Assembly (NCBI RefSeq): GCF_020707215.1
Contig: NZ_JAJFET010000004.1
Coordinates: 186,001-250,000, forward strand
Source: Sphingomonas sp. PL-96
GTDB taxonomy: Bacteria; Pseudomonadota; Alphaproteobacteria; Sphingomonadales; Sphingomonadaceae
DNA length: 64,000 nucleotides
Reading direction: 5' to 3'
Part shown: positions 40,126 through 49,304 of the stretch, in pieces
Numbering within the stretch: position 1 is the first letter of the stretch
Layout of the letters: each line of letters opens with the position of its first letter
Notes under the pieces: model-generated
The model's input: the letters and a program-made list of their open reading frames with translations, nothing else
Databases searched by the model: none
What the model was told of the DNA's origin: nothing
Translations under genes and position numbers: made by a program

Positions 40126-40917
40126 CTAGCGCCAGCTGGTCGCGCGGCGGACGACGGCATCGACCGGCACATCGTGTAGTCGCCGGAAGCGCGCCTCGAT
40201 CAGGCTGAACAGCCCGAAGCCCAGCAACCCGGCACCGACGATCAGGTCGAACGGATCGGTCAGCCAGGAGAGCACCTGCGCCATGCCGCCGGCTTCGCGT
40301 GCCTGTTCCTCAAGGCCGGCGCGCAGGAGCAGATAGCCGCTGATCAGGAACACCAGCCCTCGCGCTGCATAGCCGGCGCGGCCGCTCCACTGTGCCCAGG
40401 GTCGCTGCGCGATGCGGGGTTCGAGATAGCGCAGAAAGCTGCCCTTTACGGCCTTTACCAGCTGGACCGCGCCCAATGCGAACAGCACGACGGCGCCCAC
40501 CATCACCAGCGCCCAGCCGCCCGGCAGCTGCAACGCCATCTCGGCACCCTGCTGCGTCCCGTCGCCGCCCGAGAGCGCCGCGCCGCGCATCAGGCGAACG
40601 GCCTGCCATGCCAGGAAGAGGTGGACGATGCCGCTGACCCCCGCACCCGCCCGCTCCAGCCAGCCTTTACGATCCGAACCGTGGCGCTCTATGTCGAAGC
40701 CCGCGTCCGCAAGTCGCCAGATGCCATAGGCGACCAGCCCCGCCGCCATCACGCCCAGCAGCAGCTGGCCCCCGCCCCGGCCGAGATATTCGAGTGCTCC
40801 GCTCGGATCTTCCGCCCGGCCGGTCCGCAGGATCAGGATGGCGATGACGATGTAGAGCAACCCGCGCGTGGCAAAGCCGATCCGCGTCAGGGATGTCAGG
40901 CGCGAACTGGCGTTCAT
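40126..40917 (-). CDS. DUF1206 membrane protein
   Basis: A 263-residue protein with six predicted membrane helices arranged as three similar pairs. Each pair has an R-x-G/F-ARG-like entry (IGFATRGLLYIVIA near 13, GVSGIVHLFLAWQA near 98, GRAGYAARGLVFLISG near 185), which is the DUF1206 pattern. The function is unknown. ATG 40917 has GGAGGA seven bases upstream. A GGAAC-N16-TGTT element lies upstream (40941-40966, minus strand), close to the alphaproteobacterial general-stress (EcfG) promoter. Confidence 0.88.
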   Translation of the reverse strand: MNASSRLTSLTRIGFATRGLLYIVIAILILRTGRAEDPSGALEYLGRGGGQLLLGVMAAGLVAYGIWRLADAGFDIERHGSDRKGWLERAGAGVSGIVHLFLAWQAVRLMRGAALSGGDGTQQGAEMALQLPGGWALVMVGAVVLFALGAVQLVKAVKGSFLRYLEPRIAQRPWAQWSGRAGYAARGLVFLISGYLLLRAGLEEQAREAGGMAQVLSWLTDPFDLIVGAGLLGFGLFSLIEARFRRLHDVPVDAVVRRATSWR

Positions 40918-40940
40918 GATGGCTCCTCCGTGAGGGGGAG

Positions 40941-40966
40941 AAACAGGGTCGCGCCGCTTCCGTTCC
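40941..40966 (-). promoter_or_regulatory. EcfG-like promoter upstream of the DUF1206 gene
   Basis: Read on the minus strand: GGAAC (40966-40962), 16 bases, TGTT (40945-40942). The consensus for general-stress sigma factors of this class is GGAAC-N16/17-CGTT, so one -10 base differs. The -10 lies 24 bases before the start codon. Confidence 0.4.
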
Positions 40967-41127
40967 ACGCCTGCAACGACGACCGCCAATTCCGGCGGGA
41001 AGCGGGATCCGCGACATCGGCACCACGGCCTATCCCAACCCCCTCCTGGGCGGCGCTGCCGGGCGTTCGCACCACGGCCGTGTGGCGGGTGGGATATCTG
41101 TTAACGGCCTGGTGCTACCCGGGATCG

Positions 41128-42780
41128 ATGGACATGAACCCCGACGGTCCCACTTGCCTTGGCGATACGGATCCGGGCGCGCCGACGCCTTCCCATATCC
41201 TGGACATGCTGCCCGGGCTGGTGGCCTATTTCGGCCTGGACCTTCGCTACCGATATGCCAACGAACGCTATTCCGAATGGCGCGGCGTGTCCGGGCGCAC
41301 GATGGTAGGCAAATACGTCCGGGAGATTGTGGGAGAGCGCAACTACCCGCTGATCGCCGGCAAGCTGCGCGAGGCGGCGGCAGGCACGCCGGTGGTGTAC
41401 GAATATGACATCTTCGACGGGGAGCAGCAGCGCCGCGTGCAGGGCAGCTATGTGCCCGATGTGGATGCCGCCGGAAACGTCATCGGCATCATCGCGCTGG
41501 TGACCGACATCAGCCTGCGCGACGATCTTCAGCGCCGCATCGCGCGCGGCGAGGCGATGTTCAACGAAGCGTTCGAAAATGCACCTATCGGGAACGCGAT
41601 CGTGGATCTGGAGGGGCGCCTGATCCGGTCGAACCGGGCGTTCGCCGCCATGCTCGCCCGCTCCCAGGAGGAGATGACCACCCTTTCGATCGTGGACATC
41701 ACCCACCCCGATGACCTCGATGCCGATCTGGAACTTCTCCGAAGCGTGCTGAGGAAGGAGCGCGACGGGTACTGGCTGGAGAAACGCTATGTCCGCAAGG
41801 ACGGATCGTTCCTCTACGGGAAGCTGGTGGTTTCGGTGGTGCGGAATGACACGGGCGACGCGGTCCGCTTCCTGGCGCATGTGGAGGACATCACCCAGCG
41901 CCGCGAGGCGGAGCGCAAGCTGATCGAAACCAACGCCCGGCTTTCGCTCGTCACCGCAGCGATCCCCGGCGGATCGTGGCACCTCGATGTCGCGACGGGG
42001 CGTTTCGAAACCTCGCAAGCACTGGCGCAATTCGTGTGCGGCCCCGCCTCCACGACGCTGGACCAGGAAAGCTACGCCTCGCGCATTCACCCGGACGACC
42101 TTGCCAGCGTGGATCTGGCGTCCCTCCTGCGCGGCGAGGTCGACCAATCGACCGTGGACTATCGGCTCGACACGGTGTCGGGAACCCGCTGGATGCGCTG
42201 CGACCGCCGGCTCCTGCGCGACGCCCATGGTGCGCCAGAGCAGATCATCGGCGTCGCCATCGACTTCACCGAGGAGCATGAGCGGCGCGCGCTTGCCGAA
42301 AGCCAGGCAAGCACCGATCCGCTGACCGGCCTTCTGAACCGTCGCGGGCTAGACCAGCGGCTCCAGGCGCTGCCGCAGCAATGTCCGTGCGGGGTGCTCG
42401 CGATCGATCTCGACGGGTTCAAGCAGGTGAACGATCAGCTGGGTCACGACGCGGGGGATGCGATCCTGACCCAAACGGCGGAACGGCTGCGCGCCGTGAC
42501 CCGCTCGACCGATCTGGTCGCGCGCCTGGGCGGCGACGAGTTCGCGGTCGTGCTCGTCGGCCTGGAGCTTCCCGCACTGCAGGCGCTGGCGGAGCGTGCC
42601 ACCGCCCGGCTGCAAACGCATTTCGCCACGGTCGCCGGATCGCACCTGCGGGTCGGCGCAAGCGTCGGTGCGACCTGGTCGCCTCAGCCGCCCACGTCCG
42701 GTGGCATCCTCGCCCGGGCTGATTCCGCCTTGTACCAGGCAAAGGCCGAGGGTCGGGGAAGGCTGCGCGTGCTTGTGTGA
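41128..42780 (+). CDS. Triple-PAS diguanylate cyclase
   Basis: A 550-residue soluble enzyme that should make c-di-GMP from two GTP. PAS domains lie at about 20-140, 150-265 and 275-385; HPDD appears twice. The GGDEF domain (about 392-550) has an intact LGGDEF motif near residue 468, a DLDGFKQVNDQLGH segment, and RSTD exactly five residues upstream of GGDEF, i.e. the inhibitory I-site. ATG 41128 is chosen; the open frame continues far upstream over the divergent gene. It has no membrane segment, so it senses a cytosolic cue. Confidence 0.92.
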   Translation: MDMNPDGPTCLGDTDPGAPTPSHILDMLPGLVAYFGLDLRYRYANERYSEWRGVSGRTMVGKYVREIVGERNYPLIAGKLREAAAGTPVVYEYDIFDGEQQRRVQGSYVPDVDAAGNVIGIIALVTDISLRDDLQRRIARGEAMFNEAFENAPIGNAIVDLEGRLIRSNRAFAAMLARSQEEMTTLSIVDITHPDDLDADLELLRSVLRKERDGYWLEKRYVRKDGSFLYGKLVVSVVRNDTGDAVRFLAHVEDITQRREAERKLIETNARLSLVTAAIPGGSWHLDVATGRFETSQALAQFVCGPASTTLDQESYASRIHPDDLASVDLASLLRGEVDQSTVDYRLDTVSGTRWMRCDRRLLRDAHGAPEQIIGVAIDFTEEHERRALAESQASTDPLTGLLNRRGLDQRLQALPQQCPCGVLAIDLDGFKQVNDQLGHDAGDAILTQTAERLRAVTRSTDLVARLGGDEFAVVLVGLELPALQALAERATARLQTHFATVAGSHLRVGASVGATWSPQPPTSGGILARADSALYQAKAEGRGRLRVLV

Positions 42781-42797
42781 CAACAAGCCGCTAACCG

Positions 42798-42968
42798 TCA
42801 CTGCGTGTTCGTCTGGGCTTCATAGGCCGCTTGTTCCGGAAGCGCCTGGCTCCCGCGCGGCGTGGTGGTCGGCACGGCGTTGAACGACCGCAGGATTGCC
42901 CAGATCACGAAGATCGAGGCGACTGCGATCAGGACGAAGATCAGCTTCGCAGTCATGGTCGGTTTCAT
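42798..42968 (-). CDS. Small single-pass membrane protein
   Basis: A 56-residue protein with one strong transmembrane helix (about 8-27, LIFVLIAVASIFVIWAIL) and a polar Thr/Pro/Ala/Gln-rich tail. The basic N-terminus (MKPTMTAK) suggests an N-in orientation. GGGGGA lies before ATG 42968; ATG 42956 is an in-frame alternative. It is convergent with the cyclase gene. The function is unknown. Confidence 0.55.
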   Translation of the reverse strand: MKPTMTAKLIFVLIAVASIFVIWAILRSFNAVPTTTPRGSQALPEQAAYEAQTNTQ

Positions 42969-43044
42969 CCGGCGTCCCCCTGAAGCCTGTCGTACGGCGC
43001 CGTGCTGCGCCGGGGTCGCGGGCACCCGCCGCCTGCGACCCTTG

Positions 43045-43233
43045 TCATCTGGACGGCAGCGTTCTCCGGCCAGCGTCGGGCAAGGAGACCGCGGGCACGG
43101 CCTCCAGTCTGTCGACCAGGGCCTCGAACGCATCGTTCTCCCCGACCGGAAACACACGCTCCAGACAGCTTCCAAAGGCTTCCAGGTCCCGTCGCGTGAG
43201 CAAGGCGACGGCGACGATCTTACCGTCAGGCAC
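43045..43233 (-). CDS. Small hypothetical protein, 62 residues
   Basis: A GTG at 43233 has GGAGA six bases upstream and opens a frame rich in charged and hydrophobic residues in helical spacing (LLTRRDLEAFGSCLERVF, ENDAFEALVDRLEAV). There is no known domain. It lies 76 bases upstream of the small membrane protein gene on the same strand and may be co-transcribed. Length and context keep the confidence moderate. Confidence 0.45.
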   Translation of the reverse strand: MPDGKIVAVALLTRRDLEAFGSCLERVFPVGENDAFEALVDRLEAVPAVSLPDAGRRTLPSR

Positions 43234-43410
43234 GTTGGCTCTCCATTCGGAGGGACAAACATCCGGGCGCGCGAATGGTGCCACGGGATTGCTCCCCTAT
43301 GCGCGTTTCCAGCGCCACGGGCCCCGGGCCGTTCGACCAAGCCTCTGAAAAAGCACCGCTCCCGCATGCGCCTTTAGAGAAAGTAGAGAGTTCCCGTTCA
43401 TGGGGGGCCG

Positions 43411-45372
43411 ATGGCGCGTTTGATTGTTCGGCTGAAAAACCTGCGACATTCCGATCACCGGATCACGGCGCAGGTCCGTGCGGTGCTGGTGAAGTCTCTT
43501 TATGCCTCTCCGCAGTCGCTCATCCTGGGCGCATTGACGAGCAGCGCGATCGCAGCGGTAGTATCGGCTGCGAGTGGGGACCGCTGGCTGATCACTTGCG
43601 CGATCCTGATCGGCGTGGTCGGCCTGATCCGCATCATCGATGCGACACGATTATATCGGCAGGAGCTGGCGGAGGGCGCGAAGGGTCCCGGGTCGGCGGG
43701 GCGGCATGAACTGCTCTACCGGCTAGGCGCGCTGAGCTTTTCCGGGTTGCTGGGCCTGTTCGGCCTGCTCACGCTCACCCGCACCGACGATGGCGTCCTG
43801 CAGCTGCTGTCCGTGACGACCGCCATCGGCTATGCAGCGGGCATTGCCGGGCGCAATGCCGGGCGGCCGTGGATCGCGCTGTCGCAGCTGTGCTGCGCGT
43901 CGCTGCCGCTCGCCGCCGGGCTGCTGATCGCGGGCGAGCCGTTGAAGGCGGTCCTGGCGGTGGTCATCCTGTTGTTCGTGGTGGCGATGATGGACATCAC
44001 GCTCCAGACCTATGCCGCGATCCTGAGGGCGACGCTGGCGTCGAACGAAAAGGCCGCGCTTGCCGAACACAATGCGGCGATGGCGCGGCGCGACGACCTG
44101 ACCGGCGTTGCCAACCGCACCGCATTCCGCGAGCAGTTCGAGGCGCGGCTGCGCGACCTCGCGGCAAACAACGGCAAGCTCGCCCTCCAGTGGCTGGACC
44201 TCGATCACTTCAAGGAAGTGAACGATTCGTTCGGGCATCTGGCGGGCAATGCGTTGCTTGCCGCCGTGGCCCAGCGCCTGAAGGACCAGTTCGACGACGG
44301 CAGCGTGGTGGCGCGACTGGGCGGCGACGAATTCGCCATCGTCTGCGCCATCGGCCACAGGCAGGACGCGGTCGCGATCGGGGACACGATCCTGGAGCTG
44401 GTGAAGCAACCCGTTTCCTATGACGGGCACACGCTGCGGACCAGCGCCTCCGTAGGCGTGGCGATTGCGCCGGAAAACGGCGGCGACGCCGACACGCTGC
44501 TGCGCAATGCGGACCTCGCGCTCTATCGGGCTAAGGAAAGCGGCCGCGGCCAATTCTCTTTCTACGAGCCGGAAATGGACGAAAAGATCGAACGCCGACG
44601 CCAGCTTGCCGCGGAATTGCACGGCGCCTTGGAGCGCGACGAACTCCACCTGATGTTCCAGCCGATCTTCCGCCTTGCCGACGAGCGAGTTACGTCGTTC
44701 GAGGCACTGCTGCGCTGGACCAACCGGCGGTTCGGACCCGTCTCTCCAGCCGAGTTCATCCCGATCGCGGAGGACAGCGGCCAGATCGTCGAGATCGGCA
44801 GCTGGGTTCTGGATCAGGCGTGCCGCGCGGCAGGCGGCTGGCCCGCCGGCGTCCCCGTTGCCGTCAACCTCTCGCCCATCCAGCTGCGCTCAACCGACCT
44901 GCCTGCCGTGGTCCTGGACGCGCTCCGCAGCAGCGGCCTCGCGCCCGAGCGGCTGCAGCTGGAGGTTACCGAGTCGGTCCTGCTGGAGGATGTCGACACA
45001 TCGCTGGCGGCGCTGCAGGCGCTGAACCGGATCGGCGTGTGCACCACGTTGGACGATTTTGGCACCGGCTATTCCTCGCTCAGCTATCTGACGCGCTTCC
45101 CCTTCCAGACGCTCAAGATCGACCGCTCCTTCATCGCCGACCTGGACCATAGCCCGGCGTCGATCGCGATCGTGCAGACGGTGGTCGACCTTGCCGCCAA
45201 GCTGGGGATGCGGACCGTGGCCGAGGGGGTGGAGACCGAGGCGCAGCTGGCCCAGCTGCGCCGCACCCGGTGCGATTCGGTACAGGGCTTTCTGCTCGCG
45301 CGGCCGATGCCGGCGAACATGGTGGAGGCCATGTTCGCCGACGGCTCAGCCGGAGCTAACCCCGGCGGTTAG
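43411..45372 (+). CDS. Membrane-bound GGDEF-EAL protein (c-di-GMP turnover)
   Basis: A 653-residue protein. Five or six hydrophobic segments fill residues about 35-210. The GGDEF domain (about 225-385) keeps LGGDEFAIV but lacks the RxxD I-site. The EAL domain (about 395-645) keeps FEALLRW, VNLSPIQL, LEVTESVLLED, LDDFGTGYSS, LKIDRSF and VAEGVET, so phosphodiesterase activity should be intact. It may degrade c-di-GMP with GTP regulation by the GGDEF half, or do both. ATG 43411 has GGGGGG upstream. It converges, with 12 bases between the stops, on the RpfF-like gene. Confidence 0.93.
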   Translation: MARLIVRLKNLRHSDHRITAQVRAVLVKSLYASPQSLILGALTSSAIAAVVSAASGDRWLITCAILIGVVGLIRIIDATRLYRQELAEGAKGPGSAGRHELLYRLGALSFSGLLGLFGLLTLTRTDDGVLQLLSVTTAIGYAAGIAGRNAGRPWIALSQLCCASLPLAAGLLIAGEPLKAVLAVVILLFVVAMMDITLQTYAAILRATLASNEKAALAEHNAAMARRDDLTGVANRTAFREQFEARLRDLAANNGKLALQWLDLDHFKEVNDSFGHLAGNALLAAVAQRLKDQFDDGSVVARLGGDEFAIVCAIGHRQDAVAIGDTILELVKQPVSYDGHTLRTSASVGVAIAPENGGDADTLLRNADLALYRAKESGRGQFSFYEPEMDEKIERRRQLAAELHGALERDELHLMFQPIFRLADERVTSFEALLRWTNRRFGPVSPAEFIPIAEDSGQIVEIGSWVLDQACRAAGGWPAGVPVAVNLSPIQLRSTDLPAVVLDALRSSGLAPERLQLEVTESVLLEDVDTSLAALQALNRIGVCTTLDDFGTGYSSLSYLTRFPFQTLKIDRSFIADLDHSPASIAIVQTVVDLAAKLGMRTVAEGVETEAQLAQLRRTRCDSVQGFLLARPMPANMVEAMFADGSAGANPGG

Positions 45373-45384
45373 GGCGCTCCGCGA

Positions 45385-46311
45385 TCAGTCGAGCGCCTTG
45401 TCGAGCAGCCGCGTCTGCGCCCCGATCAAGCGACGCATCCGCTTCAGGTCGCCCTCGGTCAGCCGCAACGCGGCGTCCGCCCAAAGTTCGACCACCGCTT
45501 CCAGCTCGGAAAGCGGCAGCGGGTTGATCGCGCGCGACGCCTCATAGATCGCGCAATGCGCGCTGTGGCGGCGTCGGTTGTGGCGGATATAGTCCTCCAC
45601 CGCGCGACGCCCCTCCCCACGCTCGGCTAGGGCATGGACGAGGCCAAGGTCATACAGCTCCTCCGCGTGGTAGGTCCGGCCGCTCAGGATCATCTGCTCC
45701 GCGCGTGCGGCACCCAGGCGGCGCGACAGGAAGCAATGCGCGCCCATGCCGGGGAACAGCCCGAACAGCGTTTCGGGCAGGCCGAAGGTCGTGCCGCGCT
45801 CCGCGATCACGACGTTGAACGAGAGCAGCGCCTCGAACCCGCCGCCCAGCGCGTCGCCCTCGACCAGCCCGATCGTCACGATCGGCAGGTCGAGCCCCAG
45901 CATGTTGCGATGGAGGATCCGCACACAGGCACGTCCATATCCCGCCAGCGCATCACGATCGCCGGCCCGGATGTGGTGGGAAAAGAGGTCGAGGTCGCCC
46001 CCGAGCGAGAACACGCCCGGAAAACGCGACCCCAGCACCAGATAGTGGATCGGCACCGCCTCCGCCGTGCAGGCCTGGGTGATGTCGTCCTGCCACTGCG
46101 AAAATTCCCGCAGCAGGTCCGGATTGAAGCTGGGCCGGGTGCGGGGGCGCATATAGGTCCACAGCGTCTCGAGATTGGAATCGTAGCGGGCCTCCAGCTG
46201 ATTGAACTGGAACAGCGGCCGCTTGCCACTGCTTGCCCCGGATAACGGCATTTCCGCTTCCACGCCCTCGCTGCGGTGGTCGAGTGCGACAGATTGATGA
46301 TCGACTTTCAT
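45385..46311 (-). CDS. rpfF: RpfF-like crotonase, probable DSF-family signal synthase
   Basis: A 308-residue crotonase-fold protein. The sequence matches what I know of RpfF, which makes cis-2-unsaturated fatty-acid signals from acyl-ACP: FSLGGDLDLF (about 101), EGDALGGGFEALLS (about 151) and GLPETLFGLFPGMGAHCF (about 177). The two catalytic Glu of RpfF correspond to E160 and E180, with the same 20-residue spacing. It is slightly longer than RpfF of Xanthomonas (289) because of an N-terminal extension. GAGGA precedes ATG 46311. The convergent GGDEF-EAL neighbour recalls the rpfF-rpfR pair of Burkholderia, although that partner has a PAS rather than membrane helices. An ordinary enoyl-CoA hydratase is the alternative. 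Confidence 0.75.
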   Translation of the reverse strand: MKVDHQSVALDHRSEGVEAEMPLSGASSGKRPLFQFNQLEARYDSNLETLWTYMRPRTRPSFNPDLLREFSQWQDDITQACTAEAVPIHYLVLGSRFPGVFSLGGDLDLFSHHIRAGDRDALAGYGRACVRILHRNMLGLDLPIVTIGLVEGDALGGGFEALLSFNVVIAERGTTFGLPETLFGLFPGMGAHCFLSRRLGAARAEQMILSGRTYHAEELYDLGLVHALAERGEGRRAVEDYIRHNRRRHSAHCAIYEASRAINPLPLSELEAVVELWADAALRLTEGDLKRMRRLIGAQTRLLDKALD

Positions 46312-46467
46312 TTGCTTTCCTCATCACATGCAGCACCATGCTGCCTGCGGAGGATAGGTCGGGGACGGTCCGGATGCGGGATGCTGTATTAGGTATTCAC
46401 CGTATCGCCCCTGGCGTGAAGACGGAGACGGGCAGCATCAACGTGCCGCCCTTCCGTCCGCCGCGCC

Positions 46468-46495
46468 ATCTGCCACTCCGCCAGGGCGGCGGAGC
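46468..46495 (-). repeat. Hairpin repeat copy 1 (also a likely terminator of the threonine-synthase-like gene)
   Basis: CTCCGCC (46476-46482) pairs with GGCGGAG (46488-46494). The 28-base stretch matches 60263-60290 at 26 positions. It lies 28 bases downstream of the threonine-synthase-like stop on the minus strand. No T-run is present. Confidence 0.55.
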
Positions 46496-46522
46496 AAGCA
46501 GGACCGTCTGATCGGCGCCGAA

Positions 46523-47746
<1,224 letters not shown>

Positions 47747-47800
47747 GCAATCGGCCTCGAGAAGATGCGGTAGCTGTTACGCGCGGACGTCGCCGTCCGC

Positions 47801-49228
47801 TCAATGCAGGGCGAAATACGTGACCAGATCGTAGATATAGTCGCGTCCGCGATACAGTGCGTCGGCTGAGATGCGCTCGTTCAGCCCATGCGTCCCGGCC
47901 GTGGCGGGATCGTTCCAGAGCCCGGGGATACCGTAGGTCGGGATACCGAGCTTGCTCAGATAGGTCGCGTCCGTCGCCCCGGTCGATTGCGTCGGGATGA
48001 CCGGCACGCCGGGAAAGTGCTTGGCGCCGATGGTCGCGATCGGCTTCAGGATCGCCGGATCCAGCGGCGCCGCTTCCGCGACGGGCCGTTCCTGGATGGC
48101 GCTGCGCAGCACCTTCACCTCGGGATCGGCGATGGCCTTCTCGATGGCTGCCCTGGTTTGGTCCGCGGTTTCGCCCGGGGCGATCCGGCAGTTGATGCCG
48201 GCGGTGGCGCGCTGCGGCAGGGCGTTGGCGGCATGGCCGGCCTGCGCCAGCGTCGCGACGCAAGTGGTGCGCAGGATCGCATTCAGGCTGAGGTCGCTGG
48301 TGACGATGCCGGCGGCCGCCGCATCGCCGGGGTCCTTGGCAAGCCGGACCATCGCTGCCCCGAATTCATCCTTCCGCAGCGCGCCGGCCTGGGCCAGAAA
48401 CGCCTGCGAAACGGGGTTCAGGTGCAGTGGAAACTGCAGCGTGCTCAGCTTGGTGAGCGCCGCAGCCAGGCGGTAGATCGCGTTGTCCGGCCGCGGCTGG
48501 GAACTGTGCCCTCCGGGATTGGTGACCTCCAGAACGAAGTTGCGCGGCGACTTTTGCGCCACCTGGACGCCCAGCGTGTCCGGCCCGCCGCCCGGCGCGG
48601 TCCGCCCGCCACCGCCCTCATTGAAGGCGAAGCCGGCCTTCATGAGCTCGGGCCGGTTGTCCACCAGCCAGCCGGCGCCGTTGAGCACGCGCTCGTTGGT
48701 GCCTTCCTCTCCACAGGTCAGGGCCAGCTTCACGGTACGGCGCGGCTGAACGCCCTTCTGCTTCCAGCGGATCAGCGTGTCCGAGAAGATGGCGGCCTGC
48801 GCCTTGTCGTCGCTGGCGCCGCGCGCATAGAAATAGCCGCCCTCCTCGATCAGCTTGAACGGCTCGCGGACCCAGTCCTCGCGCTTGGCCTCGACGACGT
48901 CGATATGCGCGAGCAGCAGCATGGCCGGCGCTTTCGCGTTCGATCCCGGCCAGGTCACCACAAGGCCGCCGTCGCGAGGCCGGTCGGGCGGAACGTAGAG
49001 CGTCAGGTCGCGGTCGGCGAACCCTGCACTGCGCAGCCGCGCGGCGATCTGGCCGGCCGCCTTGGTGCAGTCGCCGACCGACGATGTCGTGTTGGTCTCG
49101 ACCAGTTCCTTGTACAGGTCGAGGAAGGCTGCCCGGTCGGGCCGAGACGCGGTTTCCTGTGCCGCCGCTGCCAGCGGCTGGAACGCCATCGCAGCCGTGA
49201 CCATGATCCTGAGCGAGATGCACTTCAT
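47801..49228 (-). CDS. Exported M20 family metallopeptidase
   Basis: A 475-residue zinc peptidase with a signal peptide (about 1-24, AAMAFQPLAAAAQ). Metal and catalytic residues are in LLLAHIDVV (about 108), YARGASDDKAQ (about 142) and CGEEGTNE (about 178); GGHSSQP and QRATAGINCRI mark the lid domain, and GTHGLNERI near the end supplies the last ligand. It should cleave dipeptides or acyl-amino acids in the periplasm. ATG 49228 with AGGAAG is preferred to the longer frame. It sits 76 bases downstream of the M14 gene and is likely in the same operon. Confidence 0.9.
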   Translation of the reverse strand: MKCISLRIMVTAAMAFQPLAAAAQETASRPDRAAFLDLYKELVETNTTSSVGDCTKAAGQIAARLRSAGFADRDLTLYVPPDRPRDGGLVVTWPGSNAKAPAMLLLAHIDVVEAKREDWVREPFKLIEEGGYFYARGASDDKAQAAIFSDTLIRWKQKGVQPRRTVKLALTCGEEGTNERVLNGAGWLVDNRPELMKAGFAFNEGGGGRTAPGGGPDTLGVQVAQKSPRNFVLEVTNPGGHSSQPRPDNAIYRLAAALTKLSTLQFPLHLNPVSQAFLAQAGALRKDEFGAAMVRLAKDPGDAAAAGIVTSDLSLNAILRTTCVATLAQAGHAANALPQRATAGINCRIAPGETADQTRAAIEKAIADPEVKVLRSAIQERPVAEAAPLDPAILKPIATIGAKHFPGVPVIPTQSTGATDATYLSKLGIPTYGIPGLWNDPATAGTHGLNERISADALYRGRDYIYDLVTYFALH

Positions 49229-49304
49229 CCAGTCATGCTTCCTGTTCAAACGCGGGTGGACGGGATGCGCCATCTGCGGGCGCATCCTCTTCTCGAAACG
49301 ATCC

